Program-made: the position numbers and the translations under genes
Notes under the pieces: generated by a model
What the model saw: only the letters and a program-made list of their open reading frames with translations
Told to the model about the DNA's origin: nothing
The model's database searches: none
Shown here: positions 11,245 through 23,974 of the stretch, piece after piece
Position numbering within the stretch: the first letter of the stretch is position 1
How the letters are laid out: the number at the start of each line of letters is the position of its first letter
From: Sclerotinia nivalis
Taxonomy: Eukaryota > Ascomycota > Leotiomycetes > Helotiales > Sclerotiniaceae
Direction of reading: 5' to 3'
Length of the DNA: 64,000 nt
Assembly (NCBI GenBank): GCA_029531795.1
Contig: JAPEIS010000016.1
Location: 1,736,001 to 1,800,000 of the forward strand

Positions 11245-14200
11245 GATCTGAGGGTGAATCCACTGGATTTTATCTCCTAGGGTATATATCAGGAGCTCAA
11301 AGGGAGATATTGAGTTATATCGGAATTGTGACAAATTCAGAAGTACATAATAAGGCTGGTGTGTGAAGAAATTGGTCGTTAATGGGAGAGGTGGTTTGGG
11401 CTGAGTGGAGATTTGACAAGTCGGGGAAGGGAAGGGAAGGAAAAATATCAAAGGAAAAAAATGCAATGTTAAAAGATGATATAATTGTCATCTTCTTTCT
11501 CAATTGTTGTCAACAATTTCATTTATGAATACATAGGATGAGAAAGATCTGTGACAGTATTACCACACCCACGAGCATCAAGAATTGTATAGGTGCGATG
11601 AGTTGCTTGATGGGCTTTTCGCTTTAGCACCTTTTTAATCTCGTACATATATTAGCGGATTAATTATCTTGTTTTTGTATTGTGTTAAAGATTGAAGGAT
11701 TGGGTGGACTGTTATATATATATATAGATAGATAAGATAACGAGAAAGATGAGCTTGTGAGGAAATGAAGAGAGAGGTATAAGCGGGGGTTTGGAAAGTG
11801 GAGTGAATAGGGGATGTACTGGCAAGTTTAGGAAATGAAAGAGGTGAATAATAATATTGGGCTAGGGAGAAGAGAGAGATTTAGTTAAAGTGTGGAATCA
11901 CTGGTATTAAATGTAGTCATATGATATGCATATGCACCATGTCTATTTAAAAACACAGCATATGAATTCCTGGATTCTTCAAATGTGGTCATAATGATGA
12001 ATACGTGGTTGTACTCGAGCTCCGTGGCCGTGTCATTGGGAGATAAACGATGAAAACGATATGATAAGTTTGTTAAATTGTAGTTAGGAAGATGAGAATA
12101 GTGAAAACGTTAGAGGCTTGCTATGGAATATACTGTTGTGATTTTTGGTAATTTGTCATCGCTTCTCCTATTATTGACATCATTGTCGCTAAAGTTCCAT
12201 TGCAGTTTCACGAGATGAGATGAGATACATAAGACGAAAGAGTAGTGAAACAGAATTAACTAAATTAGAAGCCCGAAAAGTAATTTTAGAAGTAGAATGT
12301 ATTTCTGGATAATATCATATCCATAAGTTTACGTCTCCGAATCATGCCACGTGGGACATTCTTTTCTCTTTGAATTTGTGTTAATGGGACGGGGTCAGGT
12401 GGTTGGTGCTTTTATAGGTGGCTGTTGGAGATTGTTGAGGGCAAGAGCGGGGCTGTCGAAAGGAGAGGGGGTGAATCATATAGAGTCTCGCATGCATATT
12501 TACGCATTCAAAAAACTCTTTGACAGTCTTTATATTACTAGCCAAGCCAATCCAGAATATGCATTGCGACATGCGGCACGATTTTTGAGCATGCATTTGC
12601 TGCAAGAGCATGAGAATCATGGCAAACTGCGCAGTGGAACCGAGATATCTTGTATATATGATAGTTCCATGGGCAGCTGTGGTACTAGAGTCTTTCTTGA
12701 TGGGAGAACAGGGAAGATCTGGGAGAGCTAGGTAGGTTCGGTCTACTACTAAACCTAGGCCGCACAGATGCGCCGCCTCAGCGCCTCGACAACTGGTGCA
12801 TTGTTTGTACTCGATTTGTGACGACATGATTGAGGTGGCTTTTTATAAACAAGCGTTGAAAGCTGTGCGGAAAGTGGAAACAGGACGAACCTAGATCTTG
12901 GGAAGAAGTGAATTTCACCACGATTGATTGAGTTGTGGGAAGGAGAATGAGGAGATGGCCCGAAGAGGAAAAGAATTGAATGCGCGGGGTTAAGTTACAT
13001 CATTGTAGTGGGTATACATGGCAATTGGACTAGTATGGTATTTAAGAATCGTGCTTCTGGAATTCTGGAGTCTTTTCAAATATTCCGAAGGAGATATCAC
13101 CGGTTGACAGGTGTTTTCTCCCGTAATTCAGGAAAGTCATATCCATTGAACAATCCCATGTTCCCATCAAAAATCCATTAGGACAAAAACAGAAACACCT
13201 ATCAATAACACTTTTTATCAGATATAGAATAATCGTTGCCTCTCCCCATTATCATTGCGTCTCATTGTTCTTATAACGCGAACGATTGATGAGTAGCTCT
13301 TAGATCACCGAATCCTCGGGTGATGGACCGGCGTGACGTGGGTGGGTGGGTAAGCCGGTAACGAACTACCTGTGCATGCAACCAAATTTGAAGTTTGACT
13401 CCTGATCAACCATCCATTCCAAATAGATAATGTATGAACATCTAGAAAAAGCTTGGTTGGCTTCTTTTATGGATAGATAGTAGAAGTTAGAAGGGAGCTT
13501 AAGATTTATGGGCAGGCTTGCGGAGGAAATCAGTGAATAGGAAATAAATGGAATAGCTAGAGAAGGAAAGACAGAAAGAGAAACAAAGAGGTAAGATTCA
13601 CCATGCATTGGAGAACAAATACCTATACATGTTATTTAAGCACCGCGCTTGTGCGGCGTTGAATTCTCCAAGTATGTACGAGACCCTCCGAGATAGAGCG
13701 AATAGCTCTTTCCCTGAGGTTAAGCTTTAATGGATATTATGGAAACGAGCATTATACATCGTACATCTATCAGGCAGGTAAGAATAGCTATCCAGGATCT
13801 TTTTACTATTGGATAAAATATATGTCGTCTCTTTTTCTTTTCATTGTCGTTAAATATTTTTACATTGTAAGCGATGAATGAATGAGATGCATTGGATGTA
13901 TTATCAGCAAATCATTATCATGTTCCTCTAGCCAATGAAGGAAATATATTTATGAAATATTGGATGAGGAGTTTGCTCACAGTTGGTGCACCTTGTTCCC
14001 AATCCTGTGCCCGTCCTGTCAAGCAGTAGAATTGGACAAATCTGGTTTGGAAAAATTAAGTTGGATGAGCGCTTTTATGGATAGATTATGAAATTTAAAA
14101 AGGGGTCAGAGGAAAGAGTAGGTGGTTTGGTAGAAAAGAGGAAGTGAATAAACAAATGCTGGCTTGGTGAGAGATGGGATGTGTGAAGAATGGGTCGTGA

Positions 14201-17200
14201 ATATTGCAATGAAGGAAAGAAAGAATTGATATTGTGGTTCACCGCTGTATTGAATTCTTCCTTGCACGGGTGTATTATTCAAAAAACTAGTGCCTGCTCC
14301 AAAAAATTTAAGTAATCAGGCTAGGTCTGACGGAAAGACTCAATGATGAGAACGCATGGGACATTAAGCCAAACTCAAAGGCTTTCCCGGCAAATCAAAT
14401 GTAGGAGAGAAATGTAGACTGATTAAGACGCATTTACATGTTGATATACAGGTACAAAACGAGCTGTTTAGCATCGTATATTCTATTATTATTTTGGTGC
14501 CTATTTGTTGCCCCATTTCATAAATGTTGTCAATGACTTTCTCTATCAACATGGGATGAGTACTCAATACTTTGAGTTTCCCTAAGACTTTTGACCCGAG
14601 AATATCAGTTAGAAAAATGTAGAACAGCATAATCTTCAGCTAAGTTGGTTGTAATGAGTACTCTTTCATTCCATGTTTCACATTGATGGGTGTGGTTACT
14701 TAATCTACGATCCTACGTCATCGTGTCAATTTCCGGTCCAGCAATTACATGGCCATGGTTTGCCTCAGATGTCGTTTGGCATTCTTATGAATCCTCCGAA
14801 GAATACCTGACAACGTGGGCCTAGGTATTGATAATGAAAGGTTTTCGCTGTCTTCCAACCAAGTACTTGTTGTTATCAATATTATCTTCTTATCTAAAAG
14901 TCCTGCTTCAACATAAAGGCACAGTAATACATACTCAAAGGAGTCCTCCACCTCCAAGCAATAGCATTCCCCCGACTAAAATTGCTATACTGTATATTGG
15001 AAGAGCAATGGACTCTTTATGAATCTCTATTGATGAAACGAGGGAGCAAAAAACGAGAATGTTCAAGTGAATGGGATGGCTAAAGACCGAACCTCATAGC
15101 CTGCTTCCACTTTACTCGCCTGTCACCATGCTTACAATACATTCGTCCCATCCAGTCGAGGGGTGAATACTCAGCCCTCACCCCTCCTTCTACTCTAATT
15201 CCACAGCCACAGTAGCCAAAGCCTCGTGTTTATAAAGCATCATATCCATATTGGTTTTTAAAGTTAAGCACAGGAAAACTAGATATTCGAGTTGAGATTC
15301 ATGTGTATCCTAGTTTGACTTTGATTCTTCGAAAGATGAAGAGTGAGACACTTTTATAAACAGGGATGCTTTAGATGGAACAGTAGAATGGGAACGGTAT
15401 TCACCACTTGCTAAAAACAGAGGTGCATGGCATGAACTATTGTGCATGCGATGCAGATACTTTAAATTAAATTGAAGCATGGGCTGATGGAGGGGAGCAC
15501 AAAAATCCTACTCAATTTGCCGTAAAGTCTTCATGTTTTGTAAAAAAGCACAAGCATCGAAACAATTCGAAATCTACGAACAGCTTGAACAACATATACA
15601 CCAGACTAAAGGGGGCATGATTTCGAGTTAAATTCATGATACCCGGGTATATCTAGTTTTTCTTTCCTTGGAAAGGCATGAATAAATTCATGGTAAGTAC
15701 AATGCAAGGCCTGGGAGGCATCAAAAGTGACCTATCATTGTCATTGTCATTTGAGTCTCGTGTTTTATAATTATAGAATCCAAGTATTTTCACCCGAAGT
15801 CTTGGGAAGAATGATAATAAGCAACAAATTACACGGTCAATTGGGGAATGACAAGTTTAATAACTTCTCCGTCACAGGTATCCATGCCTATTAATTTTCC
15901 CTCGCAATCCAAGCACGTGTAGGGTGAAGGATTTGCCAGAAAATTTTCAACACTCCTCCTGCTCCCTGTCTTCCTCGCTTGATTAGGGGATGAGAATACA
16001 GATTCCGTCTCAATTATGTAAGACTTGATAAATGAATCTTGAACAAGCCTTTAACAGAACTCTCCCGCACGCGACGGAAACTATATCACTCCACAAATGT
16101 TTTTTCTGCAGATATCATGACTTTCTTCTTCTCTGGAGAAGTGGTTTGGTCCACCAAATTAGCAGTGAGCTGTACTATTATACACCCCTATCTACTAAAC
16201 TTCATATGTCTTATGCAGCATTCACCACTTGGTGGAGTAGAGGAAGAAGTCATTCGCATATTGTGCAGAGATTGAAGTGAATAGCTTCCTCCAAACCTGA
16301 TTCAATACGGGTATCCCCTCATCTCAGCATCCGCATATCCCCAAACTTCACAAATTTTTCTCATAGCAGCGTATCAGTTGCAGCTACTCACTTTAGCTAC
16401 CAATTCATTCAAAATCAGAAAAAGAACAAACTTCCCAGAGCTAAACTCCAGTACGCTCGCTGAATCTGCCGTGACACTTCAAATTTTGGATTTTTCATGA
16501 CATGGAAACAGAGAAAGAAAAGGGAAAGGGAGAGAAATGGAGTTCTCTTCGGATGCTTGGTGGAAGACAATTTGTTACTGTCGAGCTTTGAAATTTCGCC
16601 ATCTTTTGTCCTAAAAATTAGATAGTCATCCGACTCTCAATATCGAGATGCCGACTATTTACTAGAAAAATATTGGTGAATTCCTTGGTTATGATATAAA
16701 TTATTTGATCAACCGAATATGTGAATTATTGAAGTCATGTTTGTGGCAAAGCCCTTGAGCGGTGACTTCTTTGATTATAATAGTTTCTAGATACCAAGCA
16801 GCAACGAGTAAATCATCATACATTTATAAACACATAAAGAAATTCTTAGACTGCGGAACCAAAAAATTACTTGTCATTTAATTCAAGAACTAAAAGAAGA
16901 GTGAATGGAGTCATTTACGGATATTGCAAGTGCATGACGGGATTTGAAGTGAAAAGTAAGAAAAAAAATATGCTGGAAATGAGATAGATGTGCTACGATG
17001 CTATTGTTTGGGAAGTTCTAGATTTCTAGGAGGATTGAAAGGTTATTTAAAGTACCATCATGGATGTTGAAGGGTCAATAATTGTAACTGGATGCCCTAA
17101 CACCATTTGATAAGCTCTTATGTTGGAAACAGGCCCCTTCAAGCGAGCTATAGCACTGAGTTTCCCATGAAAATTTTTGGAAACGTTGTGCGGAAACGGG

Positions 17201-18504
17201 GAGCTATCTACAATTTCTAACGGATTCTTGCTGTCTGCTAATTACTTTAAATATGAGACCTTTCAACAACAGCAATTTTTCAGCCTCCAAAACTTCCCAA
17301 AACTCAAATTACACATGCATCAAGGCCGCGAAAAACATCCGAGCAAGTAATTCCGGAAATGCATGCTACTGCATTTTGATACGAACTTTCTTCCAACACC
17401 CCTGCCTCATGGGCCAGTTGAAATTGATTTGATATACTATACAGCATAATGGGTATGAAGGATGCTTTTATAGACATGTTGTCCTAATCTGAGAGAAAAG
17501 ATTCACCACTCGGAACTTTAACGTGCATCCCATGGGTTTGCGGTGGAGAGAGGGAAAAGGGGAGCCAAGAAGCTTAAGAAGAAAAGAAGTAGATGGGGAT
17601 TGGTGAATGAAAGACTCAAGCATACAAGCACTCCGTTTTTTGTTTTTTTTGTTTGGTGAACATATATAAGAGTAGGCAAGGAGATAATTTACCAATTATA
17701 CACAGGCACCATGGATTTTCTACTAAGTTGAGAAACTGAAACAAATAATATATAAGACAAGTTAGCCTTTTCTTCACTTTCTCGTTTTAAATCCTTGAGT
17801 GAAGTGGAATGTTTCTTCCTCGGCCGTGGGGTCTATTGAGGTGTAATTTCTATGATGTAAAAATCAATGATAATACCGTGAATTTTGCTTGGAAGTGATA
17901 GACTCTTTTGAATAAACATTTTTGTTGTTGGTAAGTATTTTCAGCACCAACCAAACATTTTGTCTATGGTTATTTACATCTCATCCCATGATCCAATACC
18001 TGAAAGATGATAGCAAATATAAAGCTTCATGTCTAATAAATACTCGAGGAATACTCAAGGAGCAGAAATTCGTTGCTATGACCAAAGGACTACATTGTAA
18101 AAAGTAAGACCTGGGACAACTCAAGGCTCCATGGATATCGCCTCTGTTCCGCAAAACCGTGTGAGATCGATGATAGAGTACATAGACTGTGCTTTTATAG
18201 ATCTACATCCCAGAGAAGGAAGCAAATTCACCCATACTGATAGACTGAAATATATCCAAACTCCGAATCGAACAATAAAAGATAAAGAAAATCAGTGAAT
18301 TAGTACTCGCTCAACCTAACCCCTCTGAATTCTCACCTCCGCACATAAAAGACATTCCCTCATCCCGGACAGCTTTCGGCATCAACGATTTAATCGTGCT
18401 CAAAGCATAATCAATGATCTCGCAAGTCTTGCGAAGTATCCGGCCCTCAACGTTCACTCTATTACAGGCACACAAGACTTAATAAGTGAGTAGGGGGAAC
18501 ATAT
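11245..18504. other. Gene-free stretch between the two retroposon copies
   Basis: I recognise no gene in these 7.3 kb. Minus-strand TATA-like sequences (TATAAAAG or CATAAAAG, seen on the plus strand as CTTTTATA/G) recur near 12410, 12840, 13465, 14070, 15351, 17463 and 18190. Several are followed on the plus strand, 50-170 bp later, by TTCACC (about 12911, 13597, 14234, 15401, 17503, 18228). Coding frames downstream of these boxes are short and broken. The two arms of the retroposon pair make the stretch the loop of a 1.1-kb inverted repeat. Confidence 0.55.
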
Positions 18505-18516
18505 AGTCATAAGAGA

Positions 18517-18804
18517 GGAGGGCGAAGACTCAACACCTGTACGTGGTGCCCTCTACGAATCTCCAGCTCTCTATTGAGAGTCTGCAGAGCTAAGATTGAG
18601 TCATTTGATGGAATCGGATATATTGGAAGAGAGAGAGAGGGTTTCCCGATTACGATATTCATGATGGAGGGGTTATTACGATTTTACAGTATCAATATCT
18701 TCGAAAGGATGAACGAACATCAACTCAAAATACGGACGATAGCTACAGAAGCCCTGGTTAGATTCAATATCTGCTATCGACTATTACCTCAATACGAGGT
18801 ATGA
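18517..18804 (+). CDS. Conserved 95-codon frame inside retroposon copy 2
   Basis: Same frame and same 288-nt length as in copy 1, open from the first base of the element and ending QYEV-stop. It includes the Cys pair CTWC near the start and FDGIGYIG in the middle. No domain is recognised and no ATG lies near the boundary. It could be translated only if fused to upstream sequence, or from the internal ATG of MNEHQ. Both copies stay open despite divergence, which is weak evidence of past coding function. Confidence 0.4.
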   Translation, partial: GGRRLNTCTWCPLRISSSLLRVCRAKIESFDGIGYIGREREGFPITIFMMEGLLRFYSINIFERMNEHQLKIRTIATEALVRFNICYRLLPQYEV

Positions 18805-19606
18805 TATGCTTAGTAAATCCCTTCTATTCCAGAAGGGTTTTTTCGATATGGAATTTGCTATTGTTTTATTCGCATTTTATACCTTTTTTCGACAATCGAT
18901 TATCGAAAACATATTCATTTTAATATTACGATTATCATGAAACAAAGAATACTATTATTTATCAATTAATGTTATGCTTTGGGCATTGATACGATATTAT
19001 ACCTTTTCCTCGATTTTACGAAAATATTTTTTGTGTGTGTGTGGGTAGGGTTAGGGCCACGCCCCATTATAATTACATTCAAACGATCGATATTCCATTC
19101 GGCGGTTTCGATTATTTATATTTAAATAAAGCTGGAGATTATTATACCTAGGAAGGTATACAAAGGAGTTAATGAATGAATTCGAGCTGAGGAGAGTGGT
19201 GTTTTCTAGTTGTTTTTCATTAGTATGAGGACCCTTTTGCTGTGCTGGAGGTAATCTTGATGGAAATGATTCTTGACTTTTGTGGGAAGTGGGTATCGGA
19301 ATAGTAGATTGGATCGAAGAAGAAGATTATATCAATGGGATGCTTTAATTAGCAAGGGGTAGGGGGAAAGTGAGGAAGGAAAGGTTTTAGAGGATGAAGA
19401 TATCGGGCTTTGTTCCCCAGTATTAATTTTCACTTGCCTTTAATCAACATTTCAAGGGTTGAAAAGAAACCCAAACTATACAAATTGTATACTAGCTAGC
19501 ATACAATTCCCCATAGCATCAATTAGGAGCTCATAGAGCCCCTAGCCGTCCTAGATAGTCTTAGACTCAGTGTGGACGTTAAATCAAATCAATCAATCAA
19601 TCAATA
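18517..19606 (+). mobile_element. Non-LTR-type retroposon copy 2 (~1.09 kb), plus orientation
   Basis: This copy is 1090 bp. It starts with the same GGAGGGCGAAGACTC as copy 1 and ends in (AATC)n. A perfect 12-bp duplication, AGTCATAAGAGA, flanks it at 18505-18516 and 19607-19618. The two copies therefore arose by separate insertions at unrelated sites, not by one inverted duplication. The identical 5' end in both copies argues for a defined full-length unit rather than random truncation. Segments that align well include the 5' 290 bp, ATTTTATACC with the following TCGACAATCGATTATCGAAA, and the last ~100 bp containing GTGGACGTTAAATC. Confidence 0.9.
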
Positions 19607-19618
19607 AGTCATAAGAGA

Positions 19619-22432
19619 AGGAAAAACAGAAATCCACGCAGCAAACCATGTGCTTATATTGCGGTGATAAGGATGATTTGGTTTCTCATGCTATTGTTTC
19701 TTGCTTCTGCATTGAGACCCACCGCGTACAATGCTGCTGCTTGATTACTGTAGTTCGTTGGCGAGGATATTGTGGTTGGAGGAAGTCGTAGGATATGTGA
19801 TTCCGTCGGTGATATGGGAAGTTTGACTGTTGATTGCTGTCTTCTAGATTGTTTATTGTCACTTGACTATAATGCCGAACATCAGACGCGAGCCCATAAG
19901 AATCCAGCGAGAAATTTCAATATCTCAAACCTGATCTTCAGTCTCTCTGGGATGAGCGCTGATTATATGATTAAGATTGCTCGGAAACATCCATCGCCAG
20001 AACATATAAAACGGTTAGGATCGCTCAAATTTACTTTAAACTCTCCATGTCCCACAGACAACGGCTTTTATGCTCAGTCCTCAATACTTGAAGAAGTATA
20101 TTCACTCTTTGGCGAGCAAGTAGAAGAAAATATGGGAAATTATCTACCACAAAAAGATACACAACAATTTTAGGAATTTAGATATAAAAGCGCAAGGCAT
20201 CGCCGAGAAATCATCAATATAGTTCACAGCACTGAATTGTGGTCGGGGTTAATGGTTTTTGCTACTAGCTATAAAAGGCAGATATGTGTGACGCTACGAA
20301 GATATCTGGGGATTCGCGTTGAAGGTATAACCCACAGGAGAAGAGGGAAGGAGAAATAGTTTGATAACGTAAGATAACTACTGGCTATCATCGTCGTTTT
20401 GCTTTGTGTATCGCCATTTATCCATCTATTATTCAATGAGATTACCCTATAACTAATAAAGACTTGAAAGCAGCCGAAAATCTCAACCCAAGAATTTTTA
20501 GAGCTAGCAAGAATGATAAAGTTTCCTTATTGTAAATTTTCTATCTGGAAACCATCAATTTCCAAAGTTTGCTTCTAACTCTCATTTGATTTAGACCGAG
20601 TATGAGTTCTGCTTCGGCTTTCATAACCTTAATTATGTTGCAGACACGATTTCCGATGATACTTTCCTGCATTATTGCAGGGAGGAAACTCACTATATTT
20701 CCTCGGATTTTTCTTAAAATCCATGGGTGACACTCACGCATAATGTAAGATTCCATGCACAGAACTTACTCACAGCACTGAGCCTTGCAGCAAGGCTTGA
20801 AAAATAGCTATTCACCCTTCTATTCTCATTCCCCAGAGAGAGCCGCGACTACATGTCAACCCACCTGCACAGCCACCACGAATATACGGAGATGATAGAT
20901 GAACCGTTTGGTCTATAGGTATATTATGCATAGAGCTGTACTGAATGATTATTTGAGACGCATGTTCATGAGAAAGAAAGTAAGATTTTAAGGGTAATTC
21001 ACTAGGAGTTTAATTATAGACGAAAAGGTTGGAGAATGGAGTGGGTATACTGGGTACAGCGGGGCATATCTGTTTGAGGGCTGAAATAAGATATGCTGTG
21101 TATATAAGCATCGAAGGATTACAATAATAAGATAATGACTCTGCGTACAGATAAAGACTACGAGATCAGGTGTGCTTTCCCCGGAAATCTTCTGCTGCGC
21201 TTGAGGATGATACTGAAAGTTATGCTAGCCGCTTTATGCTGGGGAGGGGCTGGCGGGATCACATATGAGTTTTATGGAAACATGTTCGAAGGATAATGAC
21301 TTATATATTTGGCAGTAAGAAATTTGACGAGGTGATATTGCGCTTGGCATTCTAATCCTAATGATCGACAATGAAAACACTAGATCTCCCAGAAATCCGA
21401 CATTGCAGACTCAGAAACATCTTGACACCAGCCAGCATTCAATTCATGAAGTTACTGAGCTTACGACAGAGACGGTTTCCTTCGTTCCTGTGTAACATCT
21501 TTGGTTGGTATGTTAAGGAAAATATGTAGATCAAGTTATCAAATTCAGAGAATTTATATAGAACCTCCCCTCGCGGCCCATCCAGCCCAAAGTGATTCCA
21601 CGCAAGAAACTGAGACTTCCCCTCCTCCCTGTCCAGATATAATCAAAGCAAACACCTCCAGCGACTTCTAGAAATATTGAACTAAAGAATTACTATATGA
21701 GAGCCTCTTCATTATTCTAATCACTAACCAAACATAAAGCGGACCATGTGAAGTCGCGACAGGAGTCTGAAGTACCTCGCCATTGCTGCTGAGCAAGATG
21801 GTTCGAGAAGATGAGCATGTAGATGACTAAGTAGTTGAGTGGAGTATAGTAAATGAAGAGAGCAAGAGTAGCATAGGAATTTGTATCACAATACTATCAA
21901 TATTAGATATGCACTTGGCATGAGAAATTTGTCGTCGTCAACTTGACAATGACAGTTATTTTGCTGTCGCTTAAAAGAAGAGAGTTAGGGATTAGACGAT
22001 GGTGGTTTCTCTGTTGTATGATGTGCTACGACGAGAATTTTGCACGGAGCAGAAAGTGGTGAAGGGCGCATTCGGTGTTCTTTAAATGGCCTTTTCTTGT
22101 TTAAGCTTTCTTAACACAAGGACCGTTAATACTTTTATAGAGAAGATATCACGCAGAAACAGGGACTGCTAGGAGAGATGTGACTTTTTGGATACCCCGA
22201 TATACATCCTCTGATCATCCTCCAAAATATTTCATCAACTGACCCTCATATGCATCTATTCCTCCCCAATATCAAGTTCCCACCGTGTGCTATCTTATTA
22301 TTCGCAAAGCTAGAATCCGTAACGAATTGCATAATTGAAACATGCGCAACTGAACTGCATCATAGATATCATCAAGTACAGAGTTCCTGAGTAGAGTGGG
22401 TATATTTTCCGCAAACGCTAAAATGCAATAAC
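19619..22432. other. Intergenic stretch, no recognised gene
   Basis: A 133-codon open frame at 19772-20173 shows no family resemblance and is within chance expectation for this base composition. TATAAAAGCGC near 20183 and CTTTTATAGAGAAG near 22131 resemble the TATA-like boxes seen before 18.2 kb. Nothing else is recognisable. Confidence 0.5.
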
Positions 22433-23517
22433 TTATTCATCCTTAACGATTAATCCATCTGATATCTTGGATCTTTGAGCAAATTCACTGTTAATGTTAG
22501 TTGTATGAAAGAAAGAATCAGCAGGGAGACGGGATCTACGTACGTCCAACTTCCATCATATACTTTTCTCACACCTGACTCCCCATATGCTTCTGCCAAT
22601 GCAGCATCAATAATCGTAGCTGTGACACCGGTACCACAACTGCTGATGATAGGCTTTGTCGGATCAACACCCTTACTCTCAAACACCTTCCTTAATTGGT
22701 CCGCAGGTAACAAAGTCTTGGTATTTGGATCCAATAGTTCCCCCATGGGCAGACTAATACTACCCTTCATATGACCACTGGTCAATCCCTCTCTCGGCTC
22801 TGGATCCTTTCCTGTCCACCTCCCATGACTTCTCGCATCCAATATTTGTACTCCTTCCGCTCCCTCTTTACCAGTATCCTTAATAATCTCACTAACTTTC
22901 TCGAAATCCGCAACTTTACTTTCATCCAATTGTGGAATCGGATATGCGCAAGTATCAACATCCCAGAATTCCCCACTTTCAGTTGGGTACCCCTCTTCCA
23001 CCCACAATTTGAAATTGTTCAAAACATGTACACTTGGATGTCCGAAAACTTTTAATGTCCACCCTACTCTCGGTGCGCTGAATAGACCTTGCTCATGTGA
23101 GTCGTATACTACGACTGTATCATCTCTGCGAATTCCCAACGCGCTCATGGCGGATGCAAATGTTTTAGCATCCGGGAGCATATGAGGATAAGGAGAACGT
23201 TTGTCGCATACTTTATCGAGATCGAAGAAACGACTAGAGGGAATTCGCTTTTCGCGGAAGGTTTGAAGACCATTTAGGGGAGATGTAGGGAGGAACCATG
23301 TTGAGCAGAGGGCGACGGTGCGGGGAGAAGTGGAGATCTTGGAGGGGGGATTCTTTTTGAGGGCTTCGGATAGTTCGGCTGGAGTGACGAGATATGATGA
23401 GAATGATCGATGGGATGTCATGGTGATGTATTTGGAAAAGGTGGAAGTGAGAGGTTGTCGTGAGTAAGAGAAAGAGCTCAAAATGGGAGCTCGTCGATAA
23501 AGTATAGATGCTGCCAT
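22433..23517 (-). CDS. 3-mercaptopyruvate sulfurtransferase (two rhodanese domains), mitochondrial-type
   Basis: Two exons on the minus strand, 23517-22544 and 22487-22433, with a 56-nt intron (GTACGT..AACAG, ACTAAC branch site). Splicing restores the usual C-terminus, SWTEFAQRSKISDGL..VKDE; unspliced, the reading frame runs off into a false tail. The product is 342 residues. The N-terminal rhodanese-like domain is about 42-180 and the catalytic one about 205-330. The active-site loop is CGTGVTA with Cys294; CG[S/T]GVT is typical of mercaptopyruvate sulfurtransferases, whereas thiosulfate rhodaneses usually have CRKGVT. The family moves sulfur from 3-mercaptopyruvate to thiols, and the yeast relative Tum1 supplies sulfur for tRNA thiolation. 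The first ~32 residues are Ser/Arg-rich without acidic residues, like a mitochondrial presequence. A second in-frame ATG (residue 33, at 23421) could give a cytosolic form. An ATG further upstream at 23640 would add a less typical 41 residues. It is divergent from APC11. Confidence 0.93.
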
Positions 23518-23974
23518 TATGGCAGATATGATGTTATCGCAGATTAATAAAGGTTTATCATTGACTTCAGCTTTACCAAATCCTTTTTCAAAGCAGGAAT
23601 ATCGAGATCTGTTGACTGGGCAAAGCTTAGCTTTTAACAATGAAGGTTTCGATTTCGCAACAAAGATTAAAATTTGTGAGTAAGTTGTATGTAATGAGCC
23701 TTTTGTTTGTGGTTGTTGGGCGTTGGAGTTTCTTGAGTAACGTAACTTTGTTAACCAGCACCAAAAAGCTTATCGGAGCTTTGATTCGCCGTTCTTATCG
23801 AGGGAGCGAGCTCCCCACACTACAACATTTTTGGAAATGAGCTATCGCAAAACAAACAATTAATTACTGAGTTCACGAACTTACGCATTGCAACACAACC
23901 ACCATCGAAAACCACTTCACTAACAATATCTCAAGCTTCGCAAACAGTTGGCCAAACAGCGCTCCGTGTTAAAA
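23518..23974. promoter_or_regulatory. Shared divergent promoter region, sulfurtransferase / APC11
   Basis: The two start codons lie head to head 457 bp apart, with no other gene between. The region must hold both promoters and 5' leaders. The last ~60 bp before APC11 are C/A-rich (CAACACAACCACCATCG), typical of a fungal 5' leader. I see no clear TATA box. The upstream ATG of the sulfurtransferase frame (23640) falls inside it. Confidence 0.6.

Noticed and set aside
10146..19606. Composite transposon formed by the inverted 1.09-kb copies around 7.3 kb
   Set aside because: Each copy has its own target-site duplication, showing separate insertions, so the intervening DNA was not mobilised as a unit.
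19772..20173. 133-codon plus-strand open frame next to the retroposon
   Set aside because: No recognisable domain, signal peptide or supporting intron; length is within chance expectation.
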